Assembly: GCF_947242115.1 (NCBI RefSeq)
Contig: NC_074711.1
Location: 61,974,056 to 62,038,055 of the forward strand
DNA length: 64,000 nt
Direction of reading: 5' to 3'
DNA from: Biomphalaria glabrata
Taxonomy: Eukaryota; Mollusca; Gastropoda; Planorbidae
In this document: positions 35,011-48,107 of the stretch, piece after piece
How positions within the stretch are numbered: position 1 is the first letter of the stretch
How the letters are laid out: each line of letters opens with the position of its first letter
Position numbers and translations under genes: made by a program
The notes under the pieces: model-generated
Told to the model about the DNA's origin: nothing
Seen by the model: only the letters and a program-made list of their open reading frames with translations
Database searches by the model: none

Positions 35011-38000
35011 TAGTAGACAGTCTGGCCAGCCAAGTGAAGTCTAAGTCGACTAAGTCTAGGAGTCTAGACTCACTCTAGAGGCTAGAGGTAGATCTAGAAA
35101 TATAAAATAATAATAATAAAATGTTTAAACATTATATTTATGGTGAAACATTAAACATTTTAAATATTAGCAGTAAAACATTTAATCGTTAATATAATAG
35201 CATTCAAACTTTACTTACTTACAGCCCGTCACCCCTATTGGAGTATGGGCCACCATCAATAGATCTCCATAGTCCCCTGTTCTGATCCATCTTGTTCTAG
35301 GTGTAACCAAACTTTAACATGTCTTCCTCTGGTTCGCGTTGCCAGATGCTTTTTGGACGCCCTCTCTTTCTCTTGCCTTGTGGGTTCCACTTCAATGCCT
35401 ACCTTGTGATGCTAGTTAATGATTTGTGCTGAGTCTGCCCAATCCTACCCCATCTTTTTTTTTTCTGATTTCTTCTTCTACTGGAGTTTGGTTGGTTTTT
35501 TGCAAGAGGTCATTTTTTTTTTTTAATTTTTTTTTTTTAAGGATTTTATGGCCGTCCATGGAGTGCAGATCAAAGAAAACTGCTCTTTAGTTGGTAAGCT
35601 ACTTTTGTTTACTCACCAGCTGTTTGTCTTTAGGTTTTATTATTACATTGACTATCAGGAGGAAAGTTTATTTTGCTTCTTGATCTTTATTATCTATAGC
35701 CCTATTGCTTTAACTATATCACAGGATGCAGAAATCTGGGCTCAATACCTACATGTATGCACCTAAAGATGATTATAAACATAGAGCCTACTGGCGAGAG
35801 CTCTATTCTGTTGAGGAAGCTGGTAGGTAGTTTTAATATTCCACTTTTAACCTATACATTTATAATTTGATGTTTTTACAAAATTGTATTGTAAACAAAT
35901 TTTTTAGCTTACATCTATTTAAGATGCATCTGAGAAAAAATATATTTTAAATTTAAAATCTTTTTTTTTTCCCATCAGAGAATTTAACTAATCTTATAAG
36001 TGCATCAAAAGAGAAAGATGTGGTATTTGTCTATGCTGTATCACCAGGCCTAGACATCTCTTTCTCTAACGTCAAAGATGTCCAGGCTTTAAAGAGAAAA
36101 TTAGAACAAGTAAGTCTTTCTTTTTTAAAAAATGGGGGTAGAAGAAAAAAATAAATATTTTTTTTTTTAAATTAAAAAAAAAAAAATGTTTTTCTTTTTA
36201 GGTTGCTACATTTGGTTGTGAAGCCTTTGCCATGTTATTTGATGATATAGATCCAGAACTCTCAGAGGCAGACCGTAGTGCATTCCAGTCTTTTGGTCTA
36301 GCACAGGTCTCTGTGTCCAATGAAGTCTTTGAGCATCTTCATCAGCCTAAACTTTTTCTATTCTGTCCCACAGGTGATTCACTAGTTTTTAGGCTCTAAT
36401 TGTATACTAGACATCTATGGGGAAAAATAAATCTCTATTTTTAGTTTCATCTGACTAAATATATTTTATTATCTCTTAAGGAATTCAATCTATTACGAAT
36501 ATATTTATAAAAAAAAAAAGATAAGCCCATACAGTTTAAGACTATTGAAATAGAAAGACTACATCAAAACAGACATTTTTTGGCATTTTTAAAATAAGAA
36601 AGTCTGTAAACTATAGGGTTTGAAAGGATTTATAAAAATGTGCTGCATTGAACATATTTGTATTTTTATTAGACCATTAATGAGTGATTGATTTTATTGT
36701 ATCTACAGAGTATTGTGCCTCAAGAGCAGTTCCTAATGTTGCCACCTCTGAATATCTCAATACAATTGGCTCAAAATTACTACCAGGCATAGACATCATG
36801 TGGACAGGTAAAAGTTTAATTGTATAGTTCATGTTGTTTTTTTATGCACCATATTTCATTATTAATGAATGGAAAAAAGAACTTACAACACTTTTTTTTT
36901 ATCCATAGGCCCCAAGGTGGTGAGCAAAAAACTTACAGTTACTGCTCTTGAAGAAATAGCTACATCCTTGAAAAGACCAGCAGTAATATGGGACAACATC
37001 CATGCCAATGACTATGATCCAAGACGAATATTTCTAGGCCCATATGATGGCCGGTCTCCAGAAGTAATTCCATACATTAATGGTGTCATGACAAATCCAA
37101 ACACAGAATTTGAAGCCAACTTTATGGCCATCCACACCCTTGGCCAGTGGTGTCAATCTAATCCAAATGGCGTAAAAAAAGACTTAATCAAAGGTAGATA
37201 GTTTCAAAAAGTTAATTAAGGACTTTGAAATAAGTTTCATTTAGTTGTAAAGTAATTTTTTTTCTTTATAGCCTTTTTAAATAAATTTTTAAGTATTCTG
37301 TTTGTTTCTGATTAAGTCATTGCATATTTCTTCTCTAATACTCAAGGTGATCAGATGAGTCCAGTGGCATCGGACATCAAACTAGAAACTGAAAGTGATT
37401 ACATTTGTGATGAGGATATACCATCTCGTATTGACATAAGATATCAACCTAAGGCTGCTTTGAAAGCTGCCATGCCTGACTGGCTTGCTGAGATTCACTG
37501 TAGGCGAGAACCACCTCGTCACCCTTTCCCTCGGGTTATACCCACATATTTACCAGGGGCCCTCATGTCATGCCCACCCGGTGTTTCATCTTACCTTCCC
37601 CCAGGCCCACCTGTAGTTTTAAATCCTTCCCCCCCACCAAGTAATCTTCCTGGTGTTCCATCTTGCCCCCCTGGAAACCCAACTATTCCTCCAGGCATCA
37701 CACCCTTTACTTCAAACGTTCCAGCTGAACTTCCTTCTGCAGCACAGCCCTGCATGAATCCATCAGAACTGGAAGCACCATCAACACCACCAAACAATTA
37801 TCTGCCTCCATCCCCACCAGCCGGTCTGCCCATGCCAGACATCATCAAGACTTGTTTAACTCCATCCTACACCACTCAGACCATAACCTCGGCAGTGGGT
37901 CTGACACCCCTTGCCACCATCTGCACAAGTGCTCAAGCTCCTCTTCCTATACCTACATTCATCCAGCCACCTAGCTTGCCAGTAAGCAGTTTATTAGAAC

Positions 38001-41000
38001 TGCCTCAGTCTGACTCCATCTCTGATACTGCTCTCTCCTCAGAATCTGGTGCTGAACCAATGGAAGTAGCAACAACTGGCCCACCTGATAGTTCTGAATC
38101 ATCCAGAAATGTACCTGTACTGAACAATTCAGTCAGCCATACTCCATCTCTTGAGAAACAAAACTCTTCAGACAGCTTGATGCAAATAGAATCAGATATG
38201 AACGACAAAAATGAAGACAGCATATTTAATGACAGGGTGGACAATGTTTTTTCTGAAGAGGATGCCCTGTTGCTTGTAGATTTATTTTATATGCCCTTTG
38301 AACACGGTGCTCAAGGGCTGTTCTTTCTTCAGCGGCTTCATTGGCTTCGCAACAATGTTCAATCAATCATCAGAGGAAATGGCAGTGACACAAATCAGTT
38401 TGAGGTAAAAGAAACAAATTAGATATGTATTGTTTTGTTTAATTTCCCTAGCGCTATTAGAGCATGGAATGGTTGCCTGAGCTAGCCAGGAAAACCAGTG
38501 ATTTGGCAGAATTTAGGTCATTGGTTAATATTAGGTCATTGGTTAATATGCATGACTAAATGCACGACGCATAGGACGTAATCATCTTCTTTTTTGAAGT
38601 AACTTCTGTATTATATAAGATAAGATATCAAGTTATCTGCTTTGACTTTAGAGGTGTTATTGGGACATTAAGCAGTCTGCTGTGAAGTCATTCACTGCAC
38701 CAACCTCTTTCTTGATCTTTCCTGAGCCTTGAATACTGTGTACCTGGTGCTTTTTCTCCAAAAATTGTTTGTCTATGGACATTCTTTCTAAGTGTCCTAA
38801 CCTATTCTTTTTGTTGTTTTTCATTAAATTGTCTAGTGATAAGGCTCAGACCATCCTTCTGATGCATCATTCCATTATATTTATTTATAAATATCAGTTC
38901 TTTTTTTTACCCTGATGAGACACTTAAGAACAATTTACATTTCACCAATGGTTAAGCTTTTCTAAATATCCACTGCTTGGGTCTGATATAATGTATTAAG
39001 TTTTTGTTAGTCCTTTTTAATCTGATATATGTTTGATTCTTATAAATGTTCACAGGTGACTGAATGGCATCATCTTGCTGATGAGTTTTCTGCTAAAGTA
39101 GGTGAAGCTGTCAGCCTGCTGTCTAAATTAACCAGTGGGCCAAATAAATCCTTCATGTGTGATATGTATTCCTACTTGTGGGACCTGATCAGCATACTCA
39201 AGATTTGCAGGGCCTATGTTCAGTGGCTAGGTAGTTCACCTGATTACAAATCTATTATAAGCTAGCAATTAGTGTGATCAGCTGTAGTAAAAAAAGTTAG
39301 AAATTTTAAAATATATTTTTTAATTACTTCCTAATTTCTTATTTATGATTGGATCTGGTCAATGAAGTTGTGAATGTTCACATTCATTGTAAATGTCCAT
39401 CCTGTATCACTTTTAAATATCATTCAATAGAGCAGCAACACAATGAAAGTCTCAATGTCACCCTTTGGCTTTAGTTGGATTCCAATGGGGGAGACAGTAA
39501 AAAAAAATTAATTATGAATTATTATTATTTTTTTTTTAAACAAATTGCAGTAAGCATTTAAAACTTATATAAGTTTATAAATAAGATCCAGTTTAGACAA
39601 ATAATTATCAGTGACTTTTAAAACTTTCAATTCTTCTCAATAAGATTTAAAGAAACATTTTTAATAAAACTCCACTAGATCTCATCGCCAACATCAGAAT
39701 TACATTTCTAACAGGATATCTAGTTTTAAAAAAATTTGAAAAGATTTAGATACTATTTATTGCTAATATTCTATGAAATATTGAGGTAACTTGAATGTCT
39801 ATTGATAAGCAAACATGGTCCATTTTAAATGTCTTGATTTGATAGTTCCCAACTGGCTGTAATCTGGAATAAAGAGTCTAGTTTCTCACCTTTACTGCAT
39901 TTCCTGGTCACTGGGTTAGAAATTCTTCTTCTTCCTTGTTCTCATTATTATGTTGCACGTTCAGATGACTAGACCAATATACGAGATGAACTGAGCAGTA
40001 GTTTCCGAATCAGGGAGCTTTCCAAAGAGTTTCCTTTCTAATTAGATAATCAATCAGTGCTCTTCCCTGTCAAGTACTAAACTTGGCTAATTTGGATATC
40101 ATAAGTAGTAAGAGTGTAATGTTTTTATTTAAATCATGGTTCATTAATCATGTGAACAGTTATTATTAACAAAGGTAGATTTAAGCCAAAAGCCCTTGCT
40201 CACTCGTTCGTTTATAACTTATTTTCCAACATGGAGGTGATAACAAAAATTTTGATGACCAGCTGTCAGTTTTCTTCTTTTACTCTTATGTATGTGTGTG
40301 CGAAATTATGAAACTGAATGGGGTTGTTTTTTTTTTTACTCTGGAGTTAACAACATACAAAAACAACACAAAAATAACTGTATACAGTCAAGTTAATATT
40401 TCCTTTTTGTTTTCTTTGTTCAAACTACCATAAAGCTGTGTATGTACATGTGTGTTACTGAGCAACAATGATTGTGGGTATGGTGGGGCTATAGAATAGG
40501 ATTCTGTCTAGAGTGGAGATTTAAAACTGATGATGAACCTCAGAAATGACATTGTGTATACCTTTTTTTTTTTTTCCACTGATAAAAACTCTGTAGAAGG
40601 AAAGTTGTTGTGCAATCATTTATATTTGATTTAGCTCATGAATTACTGTTAATAAGATTTTAAGGGAAAATTTAAGAGTACTATGCATTTTATGTATGCT
40701 AGTACACTGGGTTAATATAACACTTTTTATTAATTTTCTTTTTATAGATTTATTTCCTTAGAAAAGTTTTTCTTTATGTTTTTCAGCCAAAGGATTAGCT
40801 ACCCAGCCCTTGGCTCAACAGACTTTTAGCTGTGTTACATGTAGGCATATTTGTCTTTCTCTTAGAACATCTTACATCTGGTTGTAGAGCGTAAGTTGTA
40901 AGAAGTGCAGCTCTCATCTGTTCCCTGGCTAATCTGAGTTCTCTTTTGTGACAGGTCCTGGAAATCCCATAGCCTGACCTCTGTACTACAGATCATCTCT

Positions 41001-44000
41001 TTGAAAATATTTTCTGTTGAATATTAAAATATTTTAGTGAATTTTCACTTAAAAAAAAACAACTACCACCATATGGGTTGAAAACATATTTTATATTGTC
41101 TGCAGGAAAAAACTCATATAAACTTTTTTTGTAATATACAAAATCTAATTAAAAGTCAGTGGAGACTTTATGTAGAAAATATTTCACAGGATGATCTGCA
41201 ACATTGATCAGATGCATTCACTGCTAAAAACTGTTAGATTGAAGTCAGATATTTTTTAATCATTAATATTATGACTTCCAATTTGGCAGATATGATTACA
41301 GTTTTGAAGGAATGACTTTCAATTTCAAAATTTCACTCATCAAGAAGCACTCTCATTTTATAGTTACTACCCACTAAATTTCAGTACTAACGGGTCTGAA
41401 AAATTTGATTATTTGTTCTTTGAACTTTTTGAAAATGTCAAAGCTGTGTGGTTATTTCAATTTAGAACAGCTACATTATTTGACTTATCATACATTGAAA
41501 AGAGAATGACAATACTTGAAAGGCTGTTGCTTATTGGAAATTTGAGCTAAAATGATATCAGTTCCTTAAACTGAATAAATTTATTGAAGGATGAAAATTT
41601 GAAAAATCTTTATAAACAATAAAAAAAAATTGAGGGAATGCTTTTCATTTGTGAAATTTTGTCGCTCTATGATAGCTGCACTTTTATCATCTAGTTTGAT
41701 TGCTTGGATACAGTAAGTAGTTCAATAGCTCCGCAGTACTGCACACAAAAAATGTGCAGAGTTGGAAATGTTAGTAAGAAAAGTATCATCACTTCTTATT
41801 TTATTAGTGAATCTGATTTTCAATATTAATTTATTTTATTTTTACATTTCAAACTAAAATAAACATCAATTTTGGTCATAATGAACTAGTCATTTACTGT
41901 ATCCAAAATATTTAGTGTTGATTAGCTAGATATGTTTTGGCAGCGATAGTGGTGCTGTGAAACCTTTGATAGTTTGGTCTAATCAGGTCCTTTTTTGTGT
42001 TTTCTTTCTTGATGCTCAACTATCTAGGGTTTTCAAAGGGCTACAAAGAAGCATTTATGAGTGGTGACCAGGAGCCTTGGGTTTTTAGAGGAGGTCTGCA
42101 AGCAGAGCTTCAAGTATGTATGCCACCCACAGCTAGTCGCTATATGAAAGAAATTTGTGTCCAAAGAAAAGTTAACACCAAACTTGTGTAACTTTTTTTT
42201 ATATTTAAATGTAACATTGTTACTTGAAAAACTTGTTTGTAGATGGCCAAGCAGGAACTACTGCACTCGGAACCTCCATCATTGTTAATGACTTATTTTC
42301 TCCACAGCTACTGTACACCGTACATGCACCAAATTCTCAGATGCTTAACCCCTGCACCTCTACTTTGTATGCATTAAATGCTTTCATTGACAAAAGTAGA
42401 AATTAATTTGGCCTTTCCACATCTGCAGCGTAATTGCTTTTTTTAAAAGCACATGATCTGCATGATTCTCTATTGCACAGTTATACAGTGTAATGGGAAA
42501 CATTTAGCCGTGTGTTTTGAGTTGATTTGCTTTATTTGGCAACTCTTGTCAGTTGTGTGCATATGTAATTTGGGCTTGCACTTAACTGACATTATGTTCT
42601 TTCATGCTACAAACAAATAAAAAAATTTGCCTTGGTAATTTTGGGGTTGACCTGAGTATTCTAAGTCATTGTGTGTTGGCCTAAGTTATTTTTAAGTTCC
42701 TATTTATTTATTTAAGGAACTAATTTTTGAAATGATTTTGTAAATCAATGGATAAAACTTTTGTCAGCTAAAACTTGTCGATTATATGGGAAGTAGGGAT
42801 AATTGTTGAGTAGCATGAAATAACATTTTCACCAGGAACTATTAACAGGGCTTACTTATTAACATTTTTGTTTTTCCAAAATGTCAAACATATTTATTCT
42901 TGTATCTTATGTTAAAATTCTAAAGTAATCTCAAACTCTTAAAGAAGTAAGCTCTGGTTGTAATAATTCTATTTGCCCAGTAAAGAAAAACAAGTATTTC
43001 TGCCCCAGTTTAATCATTTGCATTATATCTCCTATTTTGACCTCAGTGTTTTGTGTTTTTTTTTTTTTTATTTGTTTTGGGGATTTTATTTTCTGTCTAG
43101 ATGTGAAAATGTTTTAAATGCTGAAAAAAAAATTCTTTTTTTTTTTTGTCTTTTTTTTTTTTCACATCGATTGGTTTGACAAATATTGCATTATTTTATT
43201 TTTCTAGCCATGTTGTCTTAAAGGTTATATTTAAAAGTACAACAAAAGATTTATAATGATATCTATAATACAGGCATTTGTATACAATGAGGTCAAACAA
43301 GGGTATAATATTTTGTCCCCTTTGAATTTTTATTCAATATTTTTTTCCAGGTCTGAGATTTTGGTGCAGTGCTATGTTCAGTGGCAGATGGAGGGACCGT
43401 CACAGTTGTTTCACTTCTGCTCATTTGGGCCATTCTCACAGTTTTCCAAAATGTCTTATCTATTCAGATCAGATCAGCTTCTTAGGTATACTTTGCATGT
43501 CTTGCTGCCTTAAAGCTCTGTATAGTTAACATGTACCTGTGGCTTCCTTCACAGCGGCTGTTGCCCATTGACAGTGCCCATGACCTGTTCTACATCAAAC
43601 CTCCAGATTACATCATAACAAAGACGTATAACATTAGGCCATATAAAGCATTAGATGAAGTAAGTGTACATCTACTATGTGCTGGATCGAATTGACTGTT
43701 TCAGATGTCAGTATTGTTTGCCTTGTGTTTGAATCATGTTTCATTATCTTGCCTCTCACTGCTTGTTGACCATATCCTTCTTTTTTATTTTTTTGGCCCT
43801 TTCTATCCAACTGATTATGTTTTTGTTTGTAATTGTATATCTAAGCAGATTTGTATAAAAGCTAGGTTGATCACTTTAAATCCAGTTTAGCATTTCTAAA
43901 AGACTTAGAGGTGGCAGTTTTTTTTTTGTTTGTTTTTTTAATATATATATTTTCTTATAATGTAAACACTGACAGGTCAACAAAAGGGGGAGGGGGAGAT

Positions 44001-47000
44001 CAATTTTAGAATGAAGAAAAATATAGTGATAAAAGAAAAAAAAAAAAGAACCAAATGTCATAACTTTTGGTGTTGGATTAGTTGTTCTGTCATATCCTAT
44101 TTGTAGCTGCAGGTAATATTTGAATGTTAATATAAAGAGTAAGTTTAGAGCAAAAAAAGAAAATTACATTCATAATCTTTTACACTTTACATACATTATA
44201 CATCAAACAAGTTTTTCACTGCTAACTATCTGTTGTTTTTTCTAGAGATAATCTTGTGTGTTACCTTGGTTTTTGTGTTGTTGTTTTTTTCACTTGCCTA
44301 GATTTTTTAAAATATTTGCAATTCAAAGTTATTGGCCTACAAAAGGTTATCTTAAACTAAAGTTGTCAAGTGGAGTTTAAAAAAAAGTTCACTTTGTTTG
44401 CACATTGAAACTTGTGAAATTGTTGTACATCACCAATCTGTCTTGTACAGGATGCTGTGTATCAGATCTGCTTGAAGACATGTGATGATGGCATGGATGG
44501 TACTGATGTATTCCCAAACAATCCTCACATAATGGGAGACAAGTAAGAGATGTTCTCATGTTATGATTAAAAAATGGAGGCGTGATGGCTGAGCAGTAAA
44601 GCTCTTGATTTCCAAACCGAGGGTTCTGGGCTTGAATCCTGGTAAACACTGGGATCTGTGGGTGTCTCTGAGTCCACCCAGCTCTTATGGGTACCTGACA
44701 TTAGTTTGGGAAAAGAAAAGCCGGTTGGCCATTGTGCTGGCCACATGACACCCTCATTAACTGTATGCCACAGAAACAGATGACCTTTATGTCATCTGCC
44801 CTATAGACCACAAGGTCTGATGGTTTAGAAATGATTGGTTTCCAGAAATGAATTAATGACCAGAGAGTTCTTTACTAGTTATTGCATTATTTTTTTTCAA
44901 TTAAAAAAAATATTCATATACCGTACACTGATAGCTAACAGTAAAAATTTTAGAACATTGGATTATGGTACATAAGTGGGTTAAAATGGATAGACTTCAG
45001 AATATTGTTTTTTGTATCTTTTTTAGTAGCATTTATAAAAACAAATTTAATCATGCACCAATATTTCACTATATATAGGATGCCTGCAAGCTAGTCTTCA
45101 GTTCTTCTTCTAGAATTATTGGTACTCTCACTAGTACCAGCAATTTATGTAGTTACTAGTTTTGTCTGTTATATCTGCATGTTTGAAAATGTCACAGCTG
45201 GGTCTACCCCAGCTGACCTGATCCAGTACTACCAAGGTGTACTTTCTCTTCAACATACCAAGAAGATCAAGAGAGACCAGTGTATCTTATTGATACAAAG
45301 AATGTATTGAAGGGCATCTGCATCAGTTGTGTGTGTGATTACTGAACATTTCCTTTAGACCTATAGGGCTTCAGTGTCTCCAAAATATTGACACTCAACT
45401 TAATTGTTGTCCTACTTGTGCAGGATATCAGACTATCTGGTTATTCCAGCCATGTGTCTTCAGAAAATAGAAAAGAAGTCAAAAACATAATTGAAATTTT
45501 TATATATATATTTTTTTTTATTTTCTTCAAATATAATGAATTGTAGTTCGAAGACTCTTAGAGTATCTAGGTTTTATTGTTGTCAGGTTTTTAACATCTA
45601 GATTCTACTTATACAATTTATTTCATAATATCCAGGACCTATTTAGTTAATTTGTTAGTACTAGTATCTAAGTTCTACTGTAGGAAATCTTTTTTACAAA
45701 GTTTTATGATTCACTTTTGCAGACTGATTGGTAAGTTTGTAAATTTGAGTTCTGACTACTGTTTTGTGATAGAGGATGAAGTTGGTGTTTGTGGCTATGT
45801 TGTAGCTGCAGTGGATGCTCATGATTTGAACAACAAAAGTAAAATGGCCTGGGTACCAAGTGTCCAAGAAAAATATCCCCTGACAGAGAAGAAGGACCAC
45901 TCCCCCATTGATGTAAGTTAATGTTTTGTTGCTTTTACTTATATAACAATTTTGAGAGACCACCTGTTATTCTGTGGTACTATATTTCTCATTACTGTAT
46001 CATAGTATTGTTATGAAAATGTTGAAAGAGCTTGAAGACATGTATGTTAAAAATCTGTTTGTATTTTTATATGGTTATATATATGTATGATAATATAAAA
46101 CAGCTTATATAATTTTGCCAATTGCCCACAACATGTACGTTAGTGGACACAAGGTTGTTTAGAAAAAGGTGACCTTTGTAGCAACTGTTGTTACAAACTG
46201 CAAAGCTGGTGAAGATCCAAGAATTGTGATATAATTCCTAAGAACATTGGTTGATCTTATTTGTAAGCTAAATGGCTGGATGATTGTTAAAAAATGTTAG
46301 AAAATTAACTTAATTTCCAAATTACTTCCTAAATATATCTATACTCATACATCTACAGAGAGAGATCCAGATTAAGGAATTGAGCTCTTCAAAAAGTATA
46401 CAAACTAAACTTTCATTATTGTAAATCTGTTCAGTCCTAAAGTGCTGAAAGTCTGTCTAGAGCTAAGCTTGAGATTAATGGCTAACAAACAAAACTTGTA
46501 CCAGATTCTCTCTTGATTCTTGGAGTGTCTTGTATACTTTTCTCCTTCTGTGTACTCCACTCAGATATTTTCTATTAATATTTGCACAGAAAAAAACTGA
46601 TTATAGCTAATTCAATGACTTTATATATACAAGGCTTGAACTAGAGAATAATAAACTTAAGGTTCAACTAAAAAATCTGTTAATATCAGGGCATTTAGAA
46701 GAGTGTTGCATGAATAGTTTTACATAACACAAGATGCACTGCTGATAATGTCCCACTTCCTATTCTCCATTGGCAAATATGTAAAGTGCAAGAATCAATT
46801 GAAGGTGGCCACACTTTGCATCAGAGCTCTTTAGTCACTCCATTAGTCTCTCAGAGATCCCTGATCTCCTTGGACACATTACCCCTTGAAAACCTGACAG
46901 CTTTTTTTCAATACAAAGACAAATGGCCAAGGTTTGGAGCTCGGGCCCCATTGAGCTAGGTAGACCACATGCAAGAAAAAACATTAAGGACTTCTTTTCA

Positions 47001-48107
47001 AAACATCACACAATTTGTTTATCCTTCTTTTATTTGTTTGATGTCAATTACATTGTCAAAGGGCTTTGAAACATCACTGCCCTATATCAATGAATTACAT
47101 ATTGTAATGTTTCTCGCTATCCAGGCTCTATGCAAACCTCTCTACACAACACTACCAACTCAAAGAACTTGACAACTCAGGGCTCCAAAATAACCTAATA
47201 GTTTAATGTCCAATAAATCACAGTCAATACTGTACAATTGGCAACATGTAACACAGTCTGTACAGATATCTCTCCGCTAACAACAGTACCGCCATATCAA
47301 CTCTTGCACTGGCCTCTCTGTCTCATCCTGGACTTGTACTGGGTTCAACTGTTCAGGACTGACTTCACACTCTGGGCTTGTTGTGTCGGATCAAAGACGC
47401 CGTCTCGAGTGTCTTGACTGCACTTGATAGTACTCTGCACCGAACCGTCATAATGCGCCTTACAGAACCACACAGCTGAACCAAGTTGTCTGTACTGAAC
47501 CAATCTGTAGTGAACCTGAACTGTACTGAGTCGTCTTGACTGTGACACCTCCGCTCTTTATATAGGGTCCCCCTTAGCCTTCCACGTGTCTGGCCAGAGT
47601 AGTATTCACTCTAGATGTTTCTTTAAACTTCATCAGTCATCGCAGTTGACCGCTCATCTAGCACGATTTGCGCCGGCTGAATACAAACATACCACGACCC
47701 CCATCTGTGTCACCACCAAAGGTTTATAACAGTATCATTATTTAGATTTCTTAAATATTTATTATTGTGTTAGTCTGATCTGATTTGCATCATAACATAT
47801 TTTGTAGGATGTGATACAGAGTTTCCACTCAGACCTCAACACCGTTTCTGATGACATACACTCCAAGTATCCCTCAGTTCTACGCCTAGACATACTACCC
47901 AGTAGAGTTGAAGATCCTGCCCTTCCTCGGCGTCTCCTAGCATGTGTCCTTTGTGCTCTCAAGTGCAGCGGCTCCAAGGGTGTCCACTGTGAACTCAATG
48001 TTGGAGACAAGTTCATGGTGGACTTCTATGCCAAGCTGGGTTTTTTTGCTCTGACACCACTAGAAGGGCATCCCAATGATATTGTTTTCTTAGGTAGACC
48101 AATTTAA
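31239..48107 (+). CDS. OGA: Protein O-GlcNAcase (OGA, GH84 hydrolase), 14 coding exons, 968 aa
   Basis: Removes O-linked N-acetylglucosamine from Ser/Thr of nuclear and cytosolic proteins. Coding exons I traced: 31239-31302, 35542-35593, 35725-35822, 35979-36109, 36202-36373, 36709-36807, 36909-37193, 37347-38404, 39056-39230, 42028-42113, 43555-43659, 44451-44542, 45723-45912, 47808-48107. All have GT/AG ends, phases match, and the sum is 2907 nt. The ATG at 31239 is the first in frame after a stop at 31209. Residues 17-28 (ISGVVEGFYGRPW) open the GH84 barrel; K53 is in [10 protein letters not shown], the catalytic pair D129-D130 is in LFDDID, Y174 is in TEYC, and N235 and D240 are in WDNIHAND. 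As I recall human numbering, these are K98, D174/D175, Y219, N280 and D285, a constant offset of 45. Exon 8 (residues 302-653) encodes a Pro/Ser-rich linker, then the helical stalk ([11 protein letters not shown]) and the C-terminal acetyltransferase-like domain ([13 protein letters not shown], ending FLGRPI). The human protein has 916 residues. No breaks seen. Confidence 0.96.
31640..32148. repeat. About 180-bp degenerate tandem repeat in OGA intron 1
   Basis: Recurring phrases are tcgtacttttacagccaggc, aaatttggtcaaaatttgac, catgcacaacttttttattt and caaatttttaggagacttta. There are two good copies plus a partial one upstream. The TIR element at 32149 inserted into it, and a similar phrase (ggagactttaaacag) resumes near 33390. 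Confidence 0.65.
32149..33234. mobile_element. Non-autonomous TIR DNA transposon with TACGCA subterminal repeats
   Basis: A perfect 14-bp inverted repeat, cagacctgcctacc and its complement, bounds 1086 bp. A 6-bp duplication caggtt flanks it (32143-32148, 33235-33240). Both subterminal zones carry repeated tacgca/tgcgta motifs, at least five on the left and three on the right. The interior is AT-rich with CTAGATCT motifs and a long (TA)n run near 33078-33132. No transposase frame. Superfamily unclear: CAG ends suggest hAT, but the duplication is 6 bp. It lies in OGA intron 1. Confidence 0.75.
33076..33133. repeat. TA microsatellite inside the TIR element
   Basis: (TA)n run of about 29 units with one aa interruption, inside the element at 32149-33234. 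Confidence 0.9.
34822..34978 (+). repeat. Dispersed repeat, copy in OGA intron 1
   Basis: The phrases gtgtcaggacgctttggaca, aaaatcacaataacttttga, accaataatgctagca and ataaatttggtgttgttgga also occur, with small changes, at 61568-61745. Confidence 0.75.
35222..35470 (-). pseudogene. LINE 3' fragment (RTE-like tail) in OGA intron 1
   Basis: The minus strand reads [20 protein letters not shown], then a stop and later [13 protein letters not shown], the basic C-terminal signature (GRPK..W) of RTE/Nimb-type proteins. Only the final part remains, ending about 70 bp before OGA exon 2. Confidence 0.6.
38640..38800 (-). pseudogene. Possible LINE 3' fragment in OGA intron 8
   Basis: The minus strand gives [20 protein letters not shown], reminiscent of the C-terminal ...GHLERM... 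region of RTE-like proteins. Short and diverged. Confidence 0.35.
39231..42027 (+). other. OGA intron 9
   Basis: A 2.8-kb AT-rich intron in which I recognise no mobile element, coding frame or RNA gene. Confidence 0.6.
44577..44829 (+). mobile_element. tRNA-derived SINE, family 1
   Basis: Same head (atggctgagcagtaaagc, gggcttgaatcc) and body as the 10.1 kb copy, ending caaggtctga. It inserted in OGA intron 12, in the sense orientation. Confidence 0.88.
47170..47731 (-). mobile_element. Possible solo LTR in OGA intron 13
   Basis: A relatively GC-rich block in an AT-rich intron contains a minus-strand TATA box (ctatataaagagcgg) and many short imperfect repeats of the type actgtactga. A TG...CA frame can be drawn around it, but I found no target duplication. 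Read as a fossil LTR of unknown family. The boundaries are guesses. Confidence 0.3.
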
